Positions 8,321 to 17,189 of a DNA stretch of 64,000 bases are shown here, piece after piece (the stretch's first letter is position 1; each line of letters opens with the position of its first letter). The notes below the pieces were generated by a model. It did not search any database. It was not told where the DNA came from and was given only the letters and a program-made list of their open reading frames with translations. The translations under genes were made by a program, and so were the position numbers. The DNA is from Echinicola rosea (GTDB lineage: Bacteria > Bacteroidota > Bacteroidia > Cytophagales > Cyclobacteriaceae), in assembly GCF_005281475.1 (NCBI RefSeq), contig NZ_CP040106.1:4430501-4494500 (forward strand). Direction: 5' to 3'.

Positions 8321-8764
8321 ATGGCAAAAACTGTAGATTATTCAAGCCTTTTCCTTGAAAACCAACTTTGTTTCCCACTCTATGCAGCCTCCCGACTGAT
8401 GATAAAAGCCTATCAGCCGCACTTGGGCAAACTGGACCTGACCTATCCACAGTATTTGGTGCTGTTGGTCCTTTGGGAAAAAGACCACCTTACGGTCAGC
8501 CAAATATCCCAAGCACTTATGCTGGAATCAAACACCCTTACGCCACTTTTGAAAAGGCTTGAAGAAAAAGGTTTGCTAAAAAGAACGCGGGACAAGGATG
8601 ACGAACGAAAGGTGTTTGTCACCTTGACCTCTAATGGAAAAACCATGAGGGAAAAAGCAGTTTGCATCCCTACCGAAATAATGAAAAATGTAGATGTGCT
8701 CAATTTGGAGGAAATGAAAGCGCTTTATGATCATCTTGGCAAATTGATCAAGCACTTAAAGTAG
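8321..8764 (+). CDS. ohrR: MarR-family organic peroxide sensor OhrR
   Basis: A 147-residue winged-helix regulator. LENQLCFPLYAASRLM (residues 12-27) contains Cys17, the position of the peroxide-sensing cysteine of OhrR proteins. The recognition region LTVSQISQALMLESNTLTPLLKRL and the wing RTRDKDDERKV follow. A TTG at 8294 is in frame upstream, but the ATG at 8321 aligns with the usual OhrR N-terminus and is chosen. It should dissociate from DNA when Cys17 is oxidised by organic hydroperoxide. The operator is probably the palindrome at 7293. The stop is 154 bp before a dispersed repeat element. Confidence 0.9.
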   Translation: MAKTVDYSSLFLENQLCFPLYAASRLMIKAYQPHLGKLDLTYPQYLVLLVLWEKDHLTVSQISQALMLESNTLTPLLKRLEEKGLLKRTRDKDDERKVFVTLTSNGKTMREKAVCIPTEIMKNVDVLNLEEMKALYDHLGKLIKHLK

Positions 8765-8918
8765 CTCTAAACAGGACAAACTTTTTCTTCTCCTATTACT
8801 GGGTTCTTACTTCCCATTTGATACAAGTTATTGGGGACTGACTCGATTACGTAAACTCATTTAAGCTACCACCTACTGACTCAATGTACTTCCTGATTAG
8901 TGCTGACCGGATTAATAG

Positions 8919-9091
8919 TAACCTCAGTTCGATTATAAAACCGTTACTGCGAGGCTTAGAGGGTGGCCTGAGCGGGTGGAAGCCGTGGCAGCTCGCCGCG
9001 GCGAGTTGCCACACCCTTTTCCAACCCACATCCACCTATAAAGGGTTTGCAATGACGCTTTTAATGCTAAAAATAAGTCGAGCTCAGGTTA
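8919..9091 (+). repeat. MITE/REP-like element, copy A
   Basis: A 173-bp element between two convergent genes. It starts TAACCTCAGTTCGA and ends TCGAGCTCAGGTTA; the ends are inverted repeats matching at 12 of 14 positions. A 28-bp near-perfect GC-rich palindrome occupies 8985-9012 (outer arms GTGGCA and TGCCAC, core CTCGCCGCGGCGAG). Copies B (42562-42736) and C (48913-49084, inverted) share the whole sequence at roughly 80-90 percent by eye. There is no open frame inside, so it is non-autonomous. The rest of the 8765-9249 gap holds only a short hairpin at 9179. Confidence 0.85.
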
Positions 9092-9178
9092 GTAGTTTTC
9101 ATTATCAATTATTGTAATCGCTAGTCATTTACTAAAATCCTATTGTATTTCTCTTCGCTCCATAATAACCCCACCTAA

Positions 9179-9197
9179 CCTCTCCTAAAAGGGGAGG
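9179..9197. repeat. Short hairpin downstream of the FMN oxidoreductase gene
   Basis: CCTCTCC and GGGGAGG pair around a TAAAA loop with one G-U-type pair. This kind of hairpin is common between Bacteroidota genes. It lies 53 bp past the stop codon of the minus-strand gene ending at 9250, so it could help stabilise or end that transcript, although no clear U-tract follows. Confidence 0.4.
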
Positions 9198-9249
9198 ATC
9201 GTCTCAATACAATGTACATTTGTCTCAAGACTCACTTCTAAAAACCACA

Positions 9250-10758
9250 TCAATCCACCCTGTTCAGGACAGAATCAGGGAAATATTTATTGGTCAAGGC
9301 AACCATTTCATCTCCTTTTACAAACATACTGATGTCAATTTCATTGGTATGTTTGACACCACATGCTCCCAAAAGTTCTAGTACGGCATGCATGGTATTG
9401 CGATGGAAATTAAAGACCCTTTCTGCCTTATCTTCCACCACCAAGCCTTTTGTCAGCATTTTATTTTGTGTGGCGACACCTGTGGGGCAATCGTTGGTAT
9501 TGCAACGGAGTGCCTGAATGCAGCCTACTGTAAACATGAAGGCGCGGGCGGAATTGCACATATCAGCTCCCAGCGCCCGCATCCTCAATATAGAAAAAGC
9601 CGTGAGCACTTTGCCACTTGCAATTACTTTCACTTCTTGTCGCAGCCCAAATTTTTCCAAGGTCCTGTGCACAAAAATCAAGGCCGGCTCAAGTGGAATA
9701 CCGACTGAATCAGAAAACTCCAGCGGAGCAGCTCCTGTACCACCTTCGGCACCGTCCACCGTGATAAAATCCGGTACTACGCCATGCTGCTTCATGGCCG
9801 CACAGAGGTCAATAAACTCCTCCGTCCTACCGACGCAAAGCTTAAACCCGATGGGCTTGCCATCGCTAAGTTTCCTTAACTCACTGATAAACTTTATCAG
9901 GCCATCAGGATCTGAAAATTTCCGGTGGCTGGGCGGTGAAACAATCGTGGTATGGGGTTTTACACCCCTTATTTTAGCAATTTCGGGTGTATTTTTTTCC
10001 CCTGGAAGAACGCCCCCATGACCCGGCTTAGCTCCTTGGGATATTTTGATTTCTATCATCTTTACCTGCTCAAGGGCTGCATTTTGCTTAAATTTTTCAG
10101 GATCAAAATCGCCATCTTCCGTACGGCAGCCAAAATACCCGGTACCGATCTGCCAAACCAAATCTCCTCCACCTTCCAAGTGATAGGGAGAAAGCCCTCC
10201 TTCACCCGTATTATGATAAAAATGACCTTTCTTAGCTCCTCGGTTTAGGGCCATGATGGCATTTTTGCTCAGTGAACCAAAACTCATCGCTGAGACATTC
10301 AAAATCGAAGCACTGTACGGATGCTTGCAGGCCTTGCTGCCGACAATCACCCTGGGAATCTCTGAAACGGGCGGGGTAGCATATATCGAATGCCGAATGG
10401 CTTCGTAGTTTTCCCCCGTGATCTCCAGCTGTGTACCAAAGGGATGGGTATCATTCACATCCTTGGCGCGTCTGTACACCAAAGCCCTGTGGTTTCGGCT
10501 GAAAGGTTTACCGTCGGTAGTCCGTTCGATAAAATATTGCTGGATTTCTGGGGAGATCATCTCAAAGAAATACCTGAAATATCCCAAAATCGGAAAGTTC
10601 CTTAAAATGGTATGACGTTTCTGAAACCGATTGTAAATACCGATAATTACTATCGGTCCTATGATCAGAAAAGCCCAAATCCATTGTTCATAATAGTAAG
10701 CCAAGATGCCAAAGAATACAACTAGGATAATGGTGATATTATAAAAAAGATAACGCAT
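9250..10758 (-). CDS. FMN-binding glutamate synthase-family protein
   Basis: A 502-residue protein corresponding to the synthase (GltS) domain of glutamate synthase, without the glutamine amidotransferase domain. Residues 1-40 hold two hydrophobic segments, so it is probably membrane anchored. The barrel follows with the FMN-site motif GEGGLSPYH, the ISQGAKPGHGG and PSHRKFSDP segments, and the VDGAEGGTGAAP loop. The cysteine cluster C-x5-C-x4-C (in GCIQALRCNTNDCPTG) would bind a 3Fe-4S cluster. Upstream in-frame codons reach 10827, but the ATG at 10758 matches the family start and gives a clean membrane anchor. Physiological substrate unknown: stand-alone members lack a proven role. Confidence 0.9.
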   Translation of the reverse strand: MRYLFYNITIILVVFFGILAYYYEQWIWAFLIIGPIVIIGIYNRFQKRHTILRNFPILGYFRYFFEMISPEIQQYFIERTTDGKPFSRNHRALVYRRAKDVNDTHPFGTQLEITGENYEAIRHSIYATPPVSEIPRVIVGSKACKHPYSASILNVSAMSFGSLSKNAIMALNRGAKKGHFYHNTGEGGLSPYHLEGGGDLVWQIGTGYFGCRTEDGDFDPEKFKQNAALEQVKMIEIKISQGAKPGHGGVLPGEKNTPEIAKIRGVKPHTTIVSPPSHRKFSDPDGLIKFISELRKLSDGKPIGFKLCVGRTEEFIDLCAAMKQHGVVPDFITVDGAEGGTGAAPLEFSDSVGIPLEPALIFVHRTLEKFGLRQEVKVIASGKVLTAFSILRMRALGADMCNSARAFMFTVGCIQALRCNTNDCPTGVATQNKMLTKGLVVEDKAERVFNFHRNTMHAVLELLGACGVKHTNEIDISMFVKGDEMVALTNKYFPDSVLNRVD

Positions 10759-10968
10759 AATAATGGTGTTTACTGCTAAACTTGGGAAATAGGCATGCTG
10801 TTTTTTTAGGCTGCCTATTTTATTCACTCAGCTAAATATAAGCTTTTTGGAGGATGTGGAAAACTATTTAATATCCTAAACTATCAAATCGGCAAAAGGT
10901 TTTGATCACTAGGTAATGATAGTGGATATAAGCATCAATCTAAAAAAACACCTAAGATTCACCTCATA

Positions 10969-11934
10969 TCATTTCGAAGCCAAAAACTCTAGCAGCCTTT
11001 CCTCGACCCAGCTAAACTCCTTTCCCTTAACAGCGAACCCAGTATGTCCCCCCCTTTCAGGCATTTCCAAATGAATCAGTTTATGCTTTCTCGCCAACGC
11101 CACAGGATAGCATCGGTCAATCAGCAACGGATCATTTTTAGCGTTTACAATGAGCGTGGGAACCGTGATTTCTGCCATCCAATTGTCAGGGCTGACAGTC
11201 CGATAAAAGTCCTGACCATCCCTAAAACCGTGAAGCTTTGCCGTAAAATGGTCATCAAAAGTATCAAAATCCTTTACATTCGGGAGTAACGATTCGTCCA
11301 AAATGCCTGGAAACTGCTTGGCTTTCTCGGCCATCTTCACCTTTAGCTTGGCGAGGAACTTATTTTTATAAAAGATGTTTTTGGTCAATCGCAACGTCGC
11401 CGCACTGTCCGGTAAATTACAGGGAGTGCTATAGACCGCAGCCTTTTTTAAAGGCTGAGGAAGCGCACTTCCTTCTTCGCCGAGGTATTTTAGTGTTTGG
11501 GCACCTCCCATACTGATCCCAGCAAGGTAAATTTCAGCATAATCCTCCGTCGCCAGCACGTGCTCGATTACTGCTTTCAGATCATGTGAGGCGCCATGGT
11601 GGTAAAGTACTTGCTGACGGTTCATCTCCCCGCTGCACGAGCGATTGTTCCAGGCCAATGCATCTATCTGGTGTTGGTTAAACAATTTCACCAAACCGGT
11701 GACATAGTGTCTTTCGGAGCTACCTTCCAGCCCATGGGAAATGATCAGGAGCCTCTTGCTCCCCACCTTACTCCAATCCAAATCCAAAAAATCCCTGTCC
11801 GGCGTATCGATCCGTTCACGCTCGTAAACGACCCCCATAATCTTCCGAAATACACTGGGCAATATCGTTTCGAAGTGCCCATTAAAGTGATGTATAGGTG
11901 GGCCGGGATAGGAGGATTTTTTAATGATGGGCAT
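10969..11934 (-). CDS. YheT/EMB8-family alpha/beta hydrolase
   Basis: A 321-residue cytoplasmic hydrolase. The N-terminal pattern FNGHFETILPSVFR is the signature of the YheT family. The oxyanion SHGLEGSSERHY (residues 66-77), WNNRSCSGE (95-103), the nucleophile elbow GISMGG with Ser141, an Asp in VNAKNDPL and a late His in ERGGHTGF complete the Ser-Asp-His machinery. Family members are predicted carboxylesterases with poorly defined substrates. The gene is flanked by gaps of 210 and 363 bp and appears monocistronic. Confidence 0.92.
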   Translation of the reverse strand: MPIIKKSSYPGPPIHHFNGHFETILPSVFRKIMGVVYERERIDTPDRDFLDLDWSKVGSKRLLIISHGLEGSSERHYVTGLVKLFNQHQIDALAWNNRSCSGEMNRQQVLYHHGASHDLKAVIEHVLATEDYAEIYLAGISMGGAQTLKYLGEEGSALPQPLKKAAVYSTPCNLPDSAATLRLTKNIFYKNKFLAKLKVKMAEKAKQFPGILDESLLPNVKDFDTFDDHFTAKLHGFRDGQDFYRTVSPDNWMAEITVPTLIVNAKNDPLLIDRCYPVALARKHKLIHLEMPERGGHTGFAVKGKEFSWVEERLLEFLASK

Positions 11935-12297
11935 GGAAATTCAGCTCGTTAATGACCGACAAAGTAAATGGTCTTAGCCTATTGAAGCAATAAACTGGCT
12001 GAAAAATCACCATAAGTGAAGCGTATTTTTCCAGCCAAAATTTCGTCCCATAAACATTGTTCTATCTTCAACTATTCTGCTTGAACCAGAATCCACTCCG
12101 GTCCTGGGTATATAACGTTATATTATAAACAAATCCTGTTCGTGAAGAAATACAATTAGCAGCAGTAGTAATTAATTTACACCCCAATATGATCGAAAAA
12201 ATCAACTTATCAATACTTTACTAGTAAATTAATGGGCAAAAAAGTAGTGTGAAGTAGTAGCAGTTAGCAATCCTCTATTGGCAAACGAAATTTGCAC
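11935..12297. other. Gene-free interval
   Basis: 363 bp between two minus-strand genes. I see no open frame with coding character, no strong hairpin and no repeat shared with the rest of the window. It is AT-rich and probably carries the promoter of the hydrolase that starts at 11934. Confidence 0.6.
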
Positions 12298-12666
12298 TCA
12301 GTTACTCATTTCATAAATCTCGCGAAGCAATTCATCAATTGCCTTCAAAAACTGATCGTGATGGTCATTGACTTTATCCTCCGATTCGTCATGACGGATA
12401 ACCTGTTTTCCTTCATCCAATACTTGGCTGAGATTTCTTAATTCAAAAATGGTCACCGTAGGCCTTACCTTATGTCTGGCTTGGTGTAGCAAGTCCTCAT
12501 CGCGCTGAACCATTGCTTCTGTATATCTATCCTTTAATTCCTCTACAGAACTAGCAATAGCCTGAAGCAACTCCTTCTGAAATTCCAAATCTCCTTCTGA
12601 CATTTCATGGACTTTATCCATGTTGATATTCCTGCTTTTAATCATGTTAGGCATGGTGTTGATCAT
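12298..12666 (-). CDS. Hpt-like small helical protein
   Basis: A 122-residue, wholly helical and acidic protein. It resembles a histidine phosphotransfer domain: a helix carrying LLHQARHKVRPT with His65 is positioned like the phospho-accepting His of the H-x-L-K-G motif, although Arg68 replaces the usual Lys and Pro follows. The second long helix holds NLSQVLDEGKQVI. No receiver or kinase gene is adjacent. It begins two bases after the stop of the upstream flavoprotein gene and is probably co-transcribed with it. Several ATGs lie near the start; the first is used. A second Hpt-like protein is encoded at 50124. Confidence 0.65.
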   Translation of the reverse strand: MINTMPNMIKSRNINMDKVHEMSEGDLEFQKELLQAIASSVEELKDRYTEAMVQRDEDLLHQARHKVRPTVTIFELRNLSQVLDEGKQVIRHDESEDKVNDHHDQFLKAIDELLREIYEMSN

Positions 12667-12668
12667 AG

Positions 12669-13877
12669 TTAGTTATGTGTTGATTGTCCTGCAATATATC
12701 CCGTGGTCCAAGCAGCTTGAAAGTTAAAACCGCCTGTAATTCCATCAATATCTAAGACTTCTCCTGCAAAAAACAAATTCGGTACCAAGCGACTCTCCAT
12801 AGTAGTTGGATTTACTTCATTTAGGGCGATTCCCCCAGCGGTAACGAATTCCTCTTTGAAGGTTGTCTTTCCTTTCACTTGTAATATATAGCAAAAAATA
12901 TGCTGTTCCAAAATATTTATTTGTTTTTTGACACATTCCTGCCAAGTGAGTGAGCCGCTAATACCAGCACTTGCTAAAAGGTGCTCCCATAGTCTTTTGG
13001 GTAAATCAAACAGGGGATATCCATGCATTTTACGCTTGGGATGCTGATGCTTGTATGCTCTCAATGCCTCACGGATTTCTTCTTCTTTCATATCTGCTCT
13101 CCACCTTATGTGCACATTGGTGTGGTACATTTGCTCATTCAACCATTTTGCACCAAATGCTGACAATTTCAAAACCACTGGCCCACTGATTCCCCAGTGG
13201 GTGATCAGCAGTGGCCCTTGATAGGCCAATTTCGTCCCTTCTATCCTAACTAGGGCATTGGGTACGGTCAATCCTGGCATCTTTTTGAGGTCTGATTCAG
13301 GTGAATTAAATGTAAAAAGACTCGGGATAGGATCTACTACCTGGTGCCCCAGATCCCTGTACATTTGGTAACTCTTCGATTTTGGGCTTCCTCCTGCAGA
13401 AACGATCACTTTGTCCACCAACCTATCTTTTCCATTCACCTTAAGCATAAATCCTTCTCCCTTACGGACAATATGCTCCACAGAAGCCCGAAGCTCGACC
13501 ACTACCCCAAATTTCTCCGCTTCTTTACGAAGCAGGTCAATGATGGTCTGTGAACTGTCCGTGACGGGAAACATCCTACCGTCGCTCTCTGTCTTTAGTT
13601 TTACGCCCCTGGACTCGAACCACTCCACGGTATCCTTGGCATGGAATTTCATAAACGATTTCTTGAGAAACTTCTCTCCTCTTGGATAATGCTTTACCAA
13701 CGCTGATACTTGAAATGCTTCATGGGTCACGTTACACCTGCCACCCCCCGAGACTTTTACTTTCGACAGGGTCTTGCCTGTTTTCTCGAAGATGATCACG
13801 TTGTTTCCTTTTTGCGCTGCGTGAATAGCGGCAAAAAAACCAGCTGCCCCGCCACCAATTACTCCTATAACTCCCAT
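12669..13877 (-). CDS. HI0933-family flavoprotein (NAD(P)/FAD-dependent oxidoreductase)
   Basis: A 402-residue flavoprotein of the HI0933/YhiN family. GVIGGGAAGFFAAIHAAQKG at the N-terminus binds the ADP part of FAD. The motif VKVSGGGRCNVTH near residue 40 is diagnostic of this family, and the C-terminal block LFFAGEVLDIDGITGGFNFQ closes the FAD site. Members are annotated as aminoacetone oxidases or tRNA-modifying-like proteins, with little biochemical proof. The gene overlaps a good promoter just upstream (13884-13917) and is followed almost directly by the Hpt-like gene. Confidence 0.93.
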   Translation of the reverse strand: MGVIGVIGGGAAGFFAAIHAAQKGNNVIIFEKTGKTLSKVKVSGGGRCNVTHEAFQVSALVKHYPRGEKFLKKSFMKFHAKDTVEWFESRGVKLKTESDGRMFPVTDSSQTIIDLLRKEAEKFGVVVELRASVEHIVRKGEGFMLKVNGKDRLVDKVIVSAGGSPKSKSYQMYRDLGHQVVDPIPSLFTFNSPESDLKKMPGLTVPNALVRIEGTKLAYQGPLLITHWGISGPVVLKLSAFGAKWLNEQMYHTNVHIRWRADMKEEEIREALRAYKHQHPKRKMHGYPLFDLPKRLWEHLLASAGISGSLTWQECVKKQINILEQHIFCYILQVKGKTTFKEEFVTAGGIALNEVNPTTMESRLVPNLFFAGEVLDIDGITGGFNFQAAWTTGYIAGQSTHN

Positions 13878-13883
13878 AGTTTA

Positions 13884-13917
13884 CAAAAATATCCATCTCA
13901 CCCCTTATTTTAACAAA
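13884..13917 (-). promoter_or_regulatory. Bacteroidota-type promoter for the HI0933 flavoprotein gene
   Basis: On the minus strand TATTTTTG (plus 13884-13891) fits the -7 consensus TAnnTTTG, with a TTTG at plus 13914-13917 as -33 element and a spacer of 22 bases. The predicted transcription start lies within a few bases of the ATG at 13877, implying a very short leader. Confidence 0.4.
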
Positions 13918-13986
13918 TCATTACTGATTTCTCCTTTTAAATTAGGATGTATGGACTAAGATAGAAATATCTTGCAAAAATTAAAA

Positions 13987-15516
13987 CTATCTTCGCTTTC
14001 CAGTCAATGTCCCCAAGATACTTCTGGTTAACTCTCGGAAAATCGTCCGTCCGATCTGTCTCACCATGGTGTTTTTTGACAATTCTTCAAACAGGTTGTC
14101 CCCTTCTTTTGTGGCAGACTTGCCTGCACCCCTCGAAGCTACTTTTTCTTTGGCTGTTTCTTCAGCCAGCTTGAGTTTCGCCTCGATCATTTCATGCGCA
14201 CTCTCCCGGTCTATTTGCTGATTATATTTAGCAGCAATACTCGAACTATTGACCAATTCGTTGATCTCTCGCTGCGAAAGGACATCCATTCGTGAAATAG
14301 GTGCCCTGACCAATGTATGCGCCAGTGGTGTAGGAAGCCCCTTTTCACTTAAGGCTGTAACCAGCGCTTCTCCTATTCCCATTGAGGTGAGTACTGCTTT
14401 GGTATCATAGAATTCGGAAAGGGGATAATTTTCGGAGGTTTTGCCGATTGCCTTGCGGTCTTTGGCCGTAAAAGCCCTTAAAGCATGCTGGACTTTTAGC
14501 CCCAATTGCCCTAAGACCTTGTCGGGAATATCAGTGGGACTTTGGGTACAGAAATACACCCCTACGCCTTTTGACCTGATCAGTTTCACAATAGCCTCGA
14601 TCTTATCAATTAGGTCTTTGGAGGCATTATCAAATACAAGATGTGCCTCATCGATAAACAAACATAACTTGGGCTTATCCCCATCGCCCTGCTCGGGAAA
14701 GGTCTCATAAATCTCCGACAACAGGCTCAACATAAAGGTAGAAAATAGCTTTGGCCGATCCTGAATATCCGTCAAGCGAATTATGGAAACCACTCCTTTA
14801 CCGTCCTTTTGCCTTACCAAATCATTGACGTCAAAGGACACTTCTCCAAAAAATGATGTCGCTCCCTGCTGCTCCAATTCGATGATCTTACGCATGATGG
14901 TATTCACAGAGGCAGAGGACACTGCTCCAAACTCCTTTTTTATTTCTTCCTTGCCCTCATTGATCACATACTGTAAGACCTCTTTCAAGTCTTCCAAATC
15001 CAGCAGGGGTAATTGCTTGATATCACAAAACCTAAAAATCAAAGCGATGATCCCTTGTTGGGTACTGTTCAGGTCCAGGATCTGCGAAATCAGTACCGGA
15101 CCGAACTCCGTAACTGTAGCCCGCAGCCGCGTTCCAGGCTGCTGACTGATCGTCAGCAGCTCCACAGGAAGACCGGTGGCCTCATAATCCACCCCGATGG
15201 CATCACTTCGCCAGACAATGTGTTCGTTAGAGGCACCTGGACAAGCCAGACCAGAAAGATCACCTTTTAGGTCCATGAGCACGCTCGGGACGCCTTTCAG
15301 CGAAAGCTGCTCCGCTATCACTTGTAAGGTCTTGGTCTTACCAGTACCGGTAGCACCTGCGATCAAGCCATGGCGATTAAGCGTCTTAAGGGGGATCTTG
15401 ACAGTAGCTCCCTTTACTGGATCCTGTCCCAATACGCCTGTTCCTAAGATAAAAAAATCCTTTTTCGTTTGGTACCCTGCCGAAATACATTGCTGGAAAT
15501 CTTCTTTGGTCTTCAT
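13987..15516 (-). CDS. HerA-like ATPase, DUF853 (YjgR) family
   Basis: A 509-residue P-loop ATPase of the FtsK/HerA class. The Walker A motif GATGTGKT occupies residues 54-61 and the Walker B motif LCLFIDEAH has Asp289-Glu290. MDLKGDLSG (81-89) and the CTQSPTDIPDKVLGQLG block are characteristic of DUF853. The C-terminal tail contains a basic, low-complexity stretch. The frame is open to 15666, but the ATG at 15516 gives the family's N-terminus. Members are assumed to be DNA-translocating or hexameric motor ATPases of unknown process. There is no NurA-like nuclease next to it. Confidence 0.88.
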   Translation of the reverse strand: MKTKEDFQQCISAGYQTKKDFFILGTGVLGQDPVKGATVKIPLKTLNRHGLIAGATGTGKTKTLQVIAEQLSLKGVPSVLMDLKGDLSGLACPGASNEHIVWRSDAIGVDYEATGLPVELLTISQQPGTRLRATVTEFGPVLISQILDLNSTQQGIIALIFRFCDIKQLPLLDLEDLKEVLQYVINEGKEEIKKEFGAVSSASVNTIMRKIIELEQQGATSFFGEVSFDVNDLVRQKDGKGVVSIIRLTDIQDRPKLFSTFMLSLLSEIYETFPEQGDGDKPKLCLFIDEAHLVFDNASKDLIDKIEAIVKLIRSKGVGVYFCTQSPTDIPDKVLGQLGLKVQHALRAFTAKDRKAIGKTSENYPLSEFYDTKAVLTSMGIGEALVTALSEKGLPTPLAHTLVRAPISRMDVLSQREINELVNSSSIAAKYNQQIDRESAHEMIEAKLKLAEETAKEKVASRGAGKSATKEGDNLFEELSKNTMVRQIGRTIFRELTRSILGTLTGKRR

Positions 15517-15701
15517 ACGTAATGATTGAGCTGGTGACTGGACTTCAGAAACCCCAAAATACTTCATGATGAGGTCCTTGCTGACTGCCCTAAGTTTTTG
15601 TTCTTTACTTGATAAGCACTTTTTCATGAATCCATCAGCACAATTGGATGGAAAGCATATTCTCATGCTATGCCGAAAGATCGGTCATGCTAAAATGAAA
15701 A

Positions 15702-15729
15702 CACCTTGGACGACAAACCATCCAAGGTG
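15702..15729 (-). terminator. Terminator of the DUF4332 gene
   Basis: CACCTTGGA (15702-15710) and TCCAAGGTG (15721-15729) form a perfect 9-bp stem with a 10-base loop, 19 bp beyond the minus-strand stop at 15749. Read on the minus strand the stem is followed by TTTTCATTTT, a good U-tract. Confidence 0.75.
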
Positions 15730-15748
15730 CTTTATTTTATTACTGATA

Positions 15749-16156
15749 TCAATGGGTAACCACAGGATCCAATGATTTGGCCTGATCGATAAAATCTTCA
15801 ATTTGGCTCAAGGCAGGTACCACTCTGGTCAACTTTTTGGATTCATTTGTTTCGGTGAGCGCTTTGTGCAGATTTTCGGGATTTCGGGTACGAAGTTCTT
15901 TGACTGTGTCCACACCGGTGGCTTTCAGTAATTCTGCAAACTGGCTGGCGACACCGTTGATTCTAAAAAGATCAGCCATATTGACAAAGTCCAAGATCTT
16001 ACCTTCATCAATTCCTGTAGCTTCGGCCAGTGCTTTTCTCCCTTTCTTGGAAGCGCCTTTTTCCAATAATGCTTCCACGGTTTTTACTGCTGCTTTGGCC
16101 AGTTTTTCCTGGTTCACAGGTCCTATTCCTTCAATACTTGTGATGGTTTTTGACAT
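15749..16156 (-). CDS. DUF4332 helix-hairpin-helix protein
   Basis: A 135-residue cytoplasmic protein built of helix-hairpin-helix-like units. SIEGIGPVNQEKLAKA at residues 7-22 is a classical HhH signature (I-x-G-I-G-P), and a second unit follows around FRINGVASQFAELLKATGV (residues 65-83). This arrangement and length define DUF4332. HhH units bind DNA or mediate protein contacts; no specific role is known. It lies directly upstream of the HerA-like gene, with a terminator between them. Confidence 0.85.
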   Translation of the reverse strand: MSKTITSIEGIGPVNQEKLAKAAVKTVEALLEKGASKKGRKALAEATGIDEGKILDFVNMADLFRINGVASQFAELLKATGVDTVKELRTRNPENLHKALTETNESKKLTRVVPALSQIEDFIDQAKSLDPVVTH

Positions 16157-16303
16157 GGTTGTAAATGAATTATATAATTTGAAAATAAACAGTAAGTCGT
16201 GCTATGATAACATTCCGAAACATAAAGGAGCTGAAAACAACACGTGGATGACAGTACTCAATACGATCACCAATCAATAATTTTGTATCTAAACGCTTGA
16301 TGA

Positions 16304-16753
16304 TCATTTAAACATATTTCCCAATCCACCGAGCATATCACCTGCCTTTCCTTTGAGGATGTCGCCGGCACTGCCTCCGATAAGCTTCATCAAATCTCCC
16401 TTTCCAGCATTGCCACCTGTTTGGCCTACGATTTTGTCAAGAACCAGTGGGAGCACAAAGTTGCTGATCTGCCTAGCTATGCCTTCAGAAACTCCCAGCT
16501 TGGAGATGTAATCACTGGCCAGGTTTCCTGCAAATTTTTGAAACATACTACCGCCCGCAGCCCCGCTACCTTGATTGATCATATCGAGAAGACCATCCAG
16601 ATTACCACCTGCGGCTTCTTTGGTGGCAGTAGCGGTTAACGACTCCTGAGTTGTGTCCACTGCCTTGGAAGCTTGCTCTTCTGACAATCCGAATTGGCTG
16701 GTAATTTTGGAAATCACCTCTGGCCCCACGTTTTTTAAAATTTCATTGATCAT
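16304..16753 (-). CDS. DUF937-like small protein
   Basis: A 149-residue protein rich in Gly, Ala and Lys. The N-terminal half (VGPEVISKITSQFGLSEEQA) and the repeated G-rich segments GGNLDGLLDMIN, GSAGDILKGKAGDML and GGLGNMFK resemble the DUF937/YidB group of small proteins in which short helices are joined by Gly-rich turns. No signal peptide or catalytic motif is seen, and no function is established. Confidence 0.7.
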   Translation of the reverse strand: MINEILKNVGPEVISKITSQFGLSEEQASKAVDTTQESLTATATKEAAGGNLDGLLDMINQGSGAAGGSMFQKFAGNLASDYISKLGVSEGIARQISNFVLPLVLDKIVGQTGGNAGKGDLMKLIGGSAGDILKGKAGDMLGGLGNMFK

Positions 16754-17189
16754 GATAAAACAGTTAAGTTGTATAGTGCATCAAAAAGACCGCAGTGACT
16801 ATTCATCAATTACACTGGCCACTTTTTAATAAATAATTTTTAATATAATAAAAATTTACAAATCATTTAACCACGACCTATCATATTAACTATTAATTAT
16901 AAAATCCTTAACAATAGATTAGTAAATAATACTTAAAACAATTTATTTTCATCAGGTATAATTAAGAGGTACCATTGGATTGGCCCGGCACCATTAGGCA
17001 TTCATTAATAGCCTACCTAAAATTGGCAAAAGGGTCAATATTTTTGGCGTCACATCATCAAAACCACTTGGCCAAAAGGCGTTCTAAAAGCATAATGATG
17101 TTAATAAAACTTAAAAAAAGGGGAAAAACTGCGGACAATTCCTACAAATTTAAGTTCTTTAGGCTCGATTAGACAGAGAGTAGATTACT
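16754..17189. other. Gene-free AT-rich interval
   Basis: 436 bp between divergent genes, especially AT-rich from 16825 to 16960. No convincing open frame, perfect long inverted repeat or copy of the dispersed elements was seen. It must contain the promoters of both flanking genes, but no clear TAnnTTTG box could be assigned. Confidence 0.55.

Noticed and set aside
9518-10021. 167-codon frame opposite the FMN glutamate-synthase-like gene
   Set aside because: Antisense to a strongly conserved gene; Pro/Ser-rich shadow translation.
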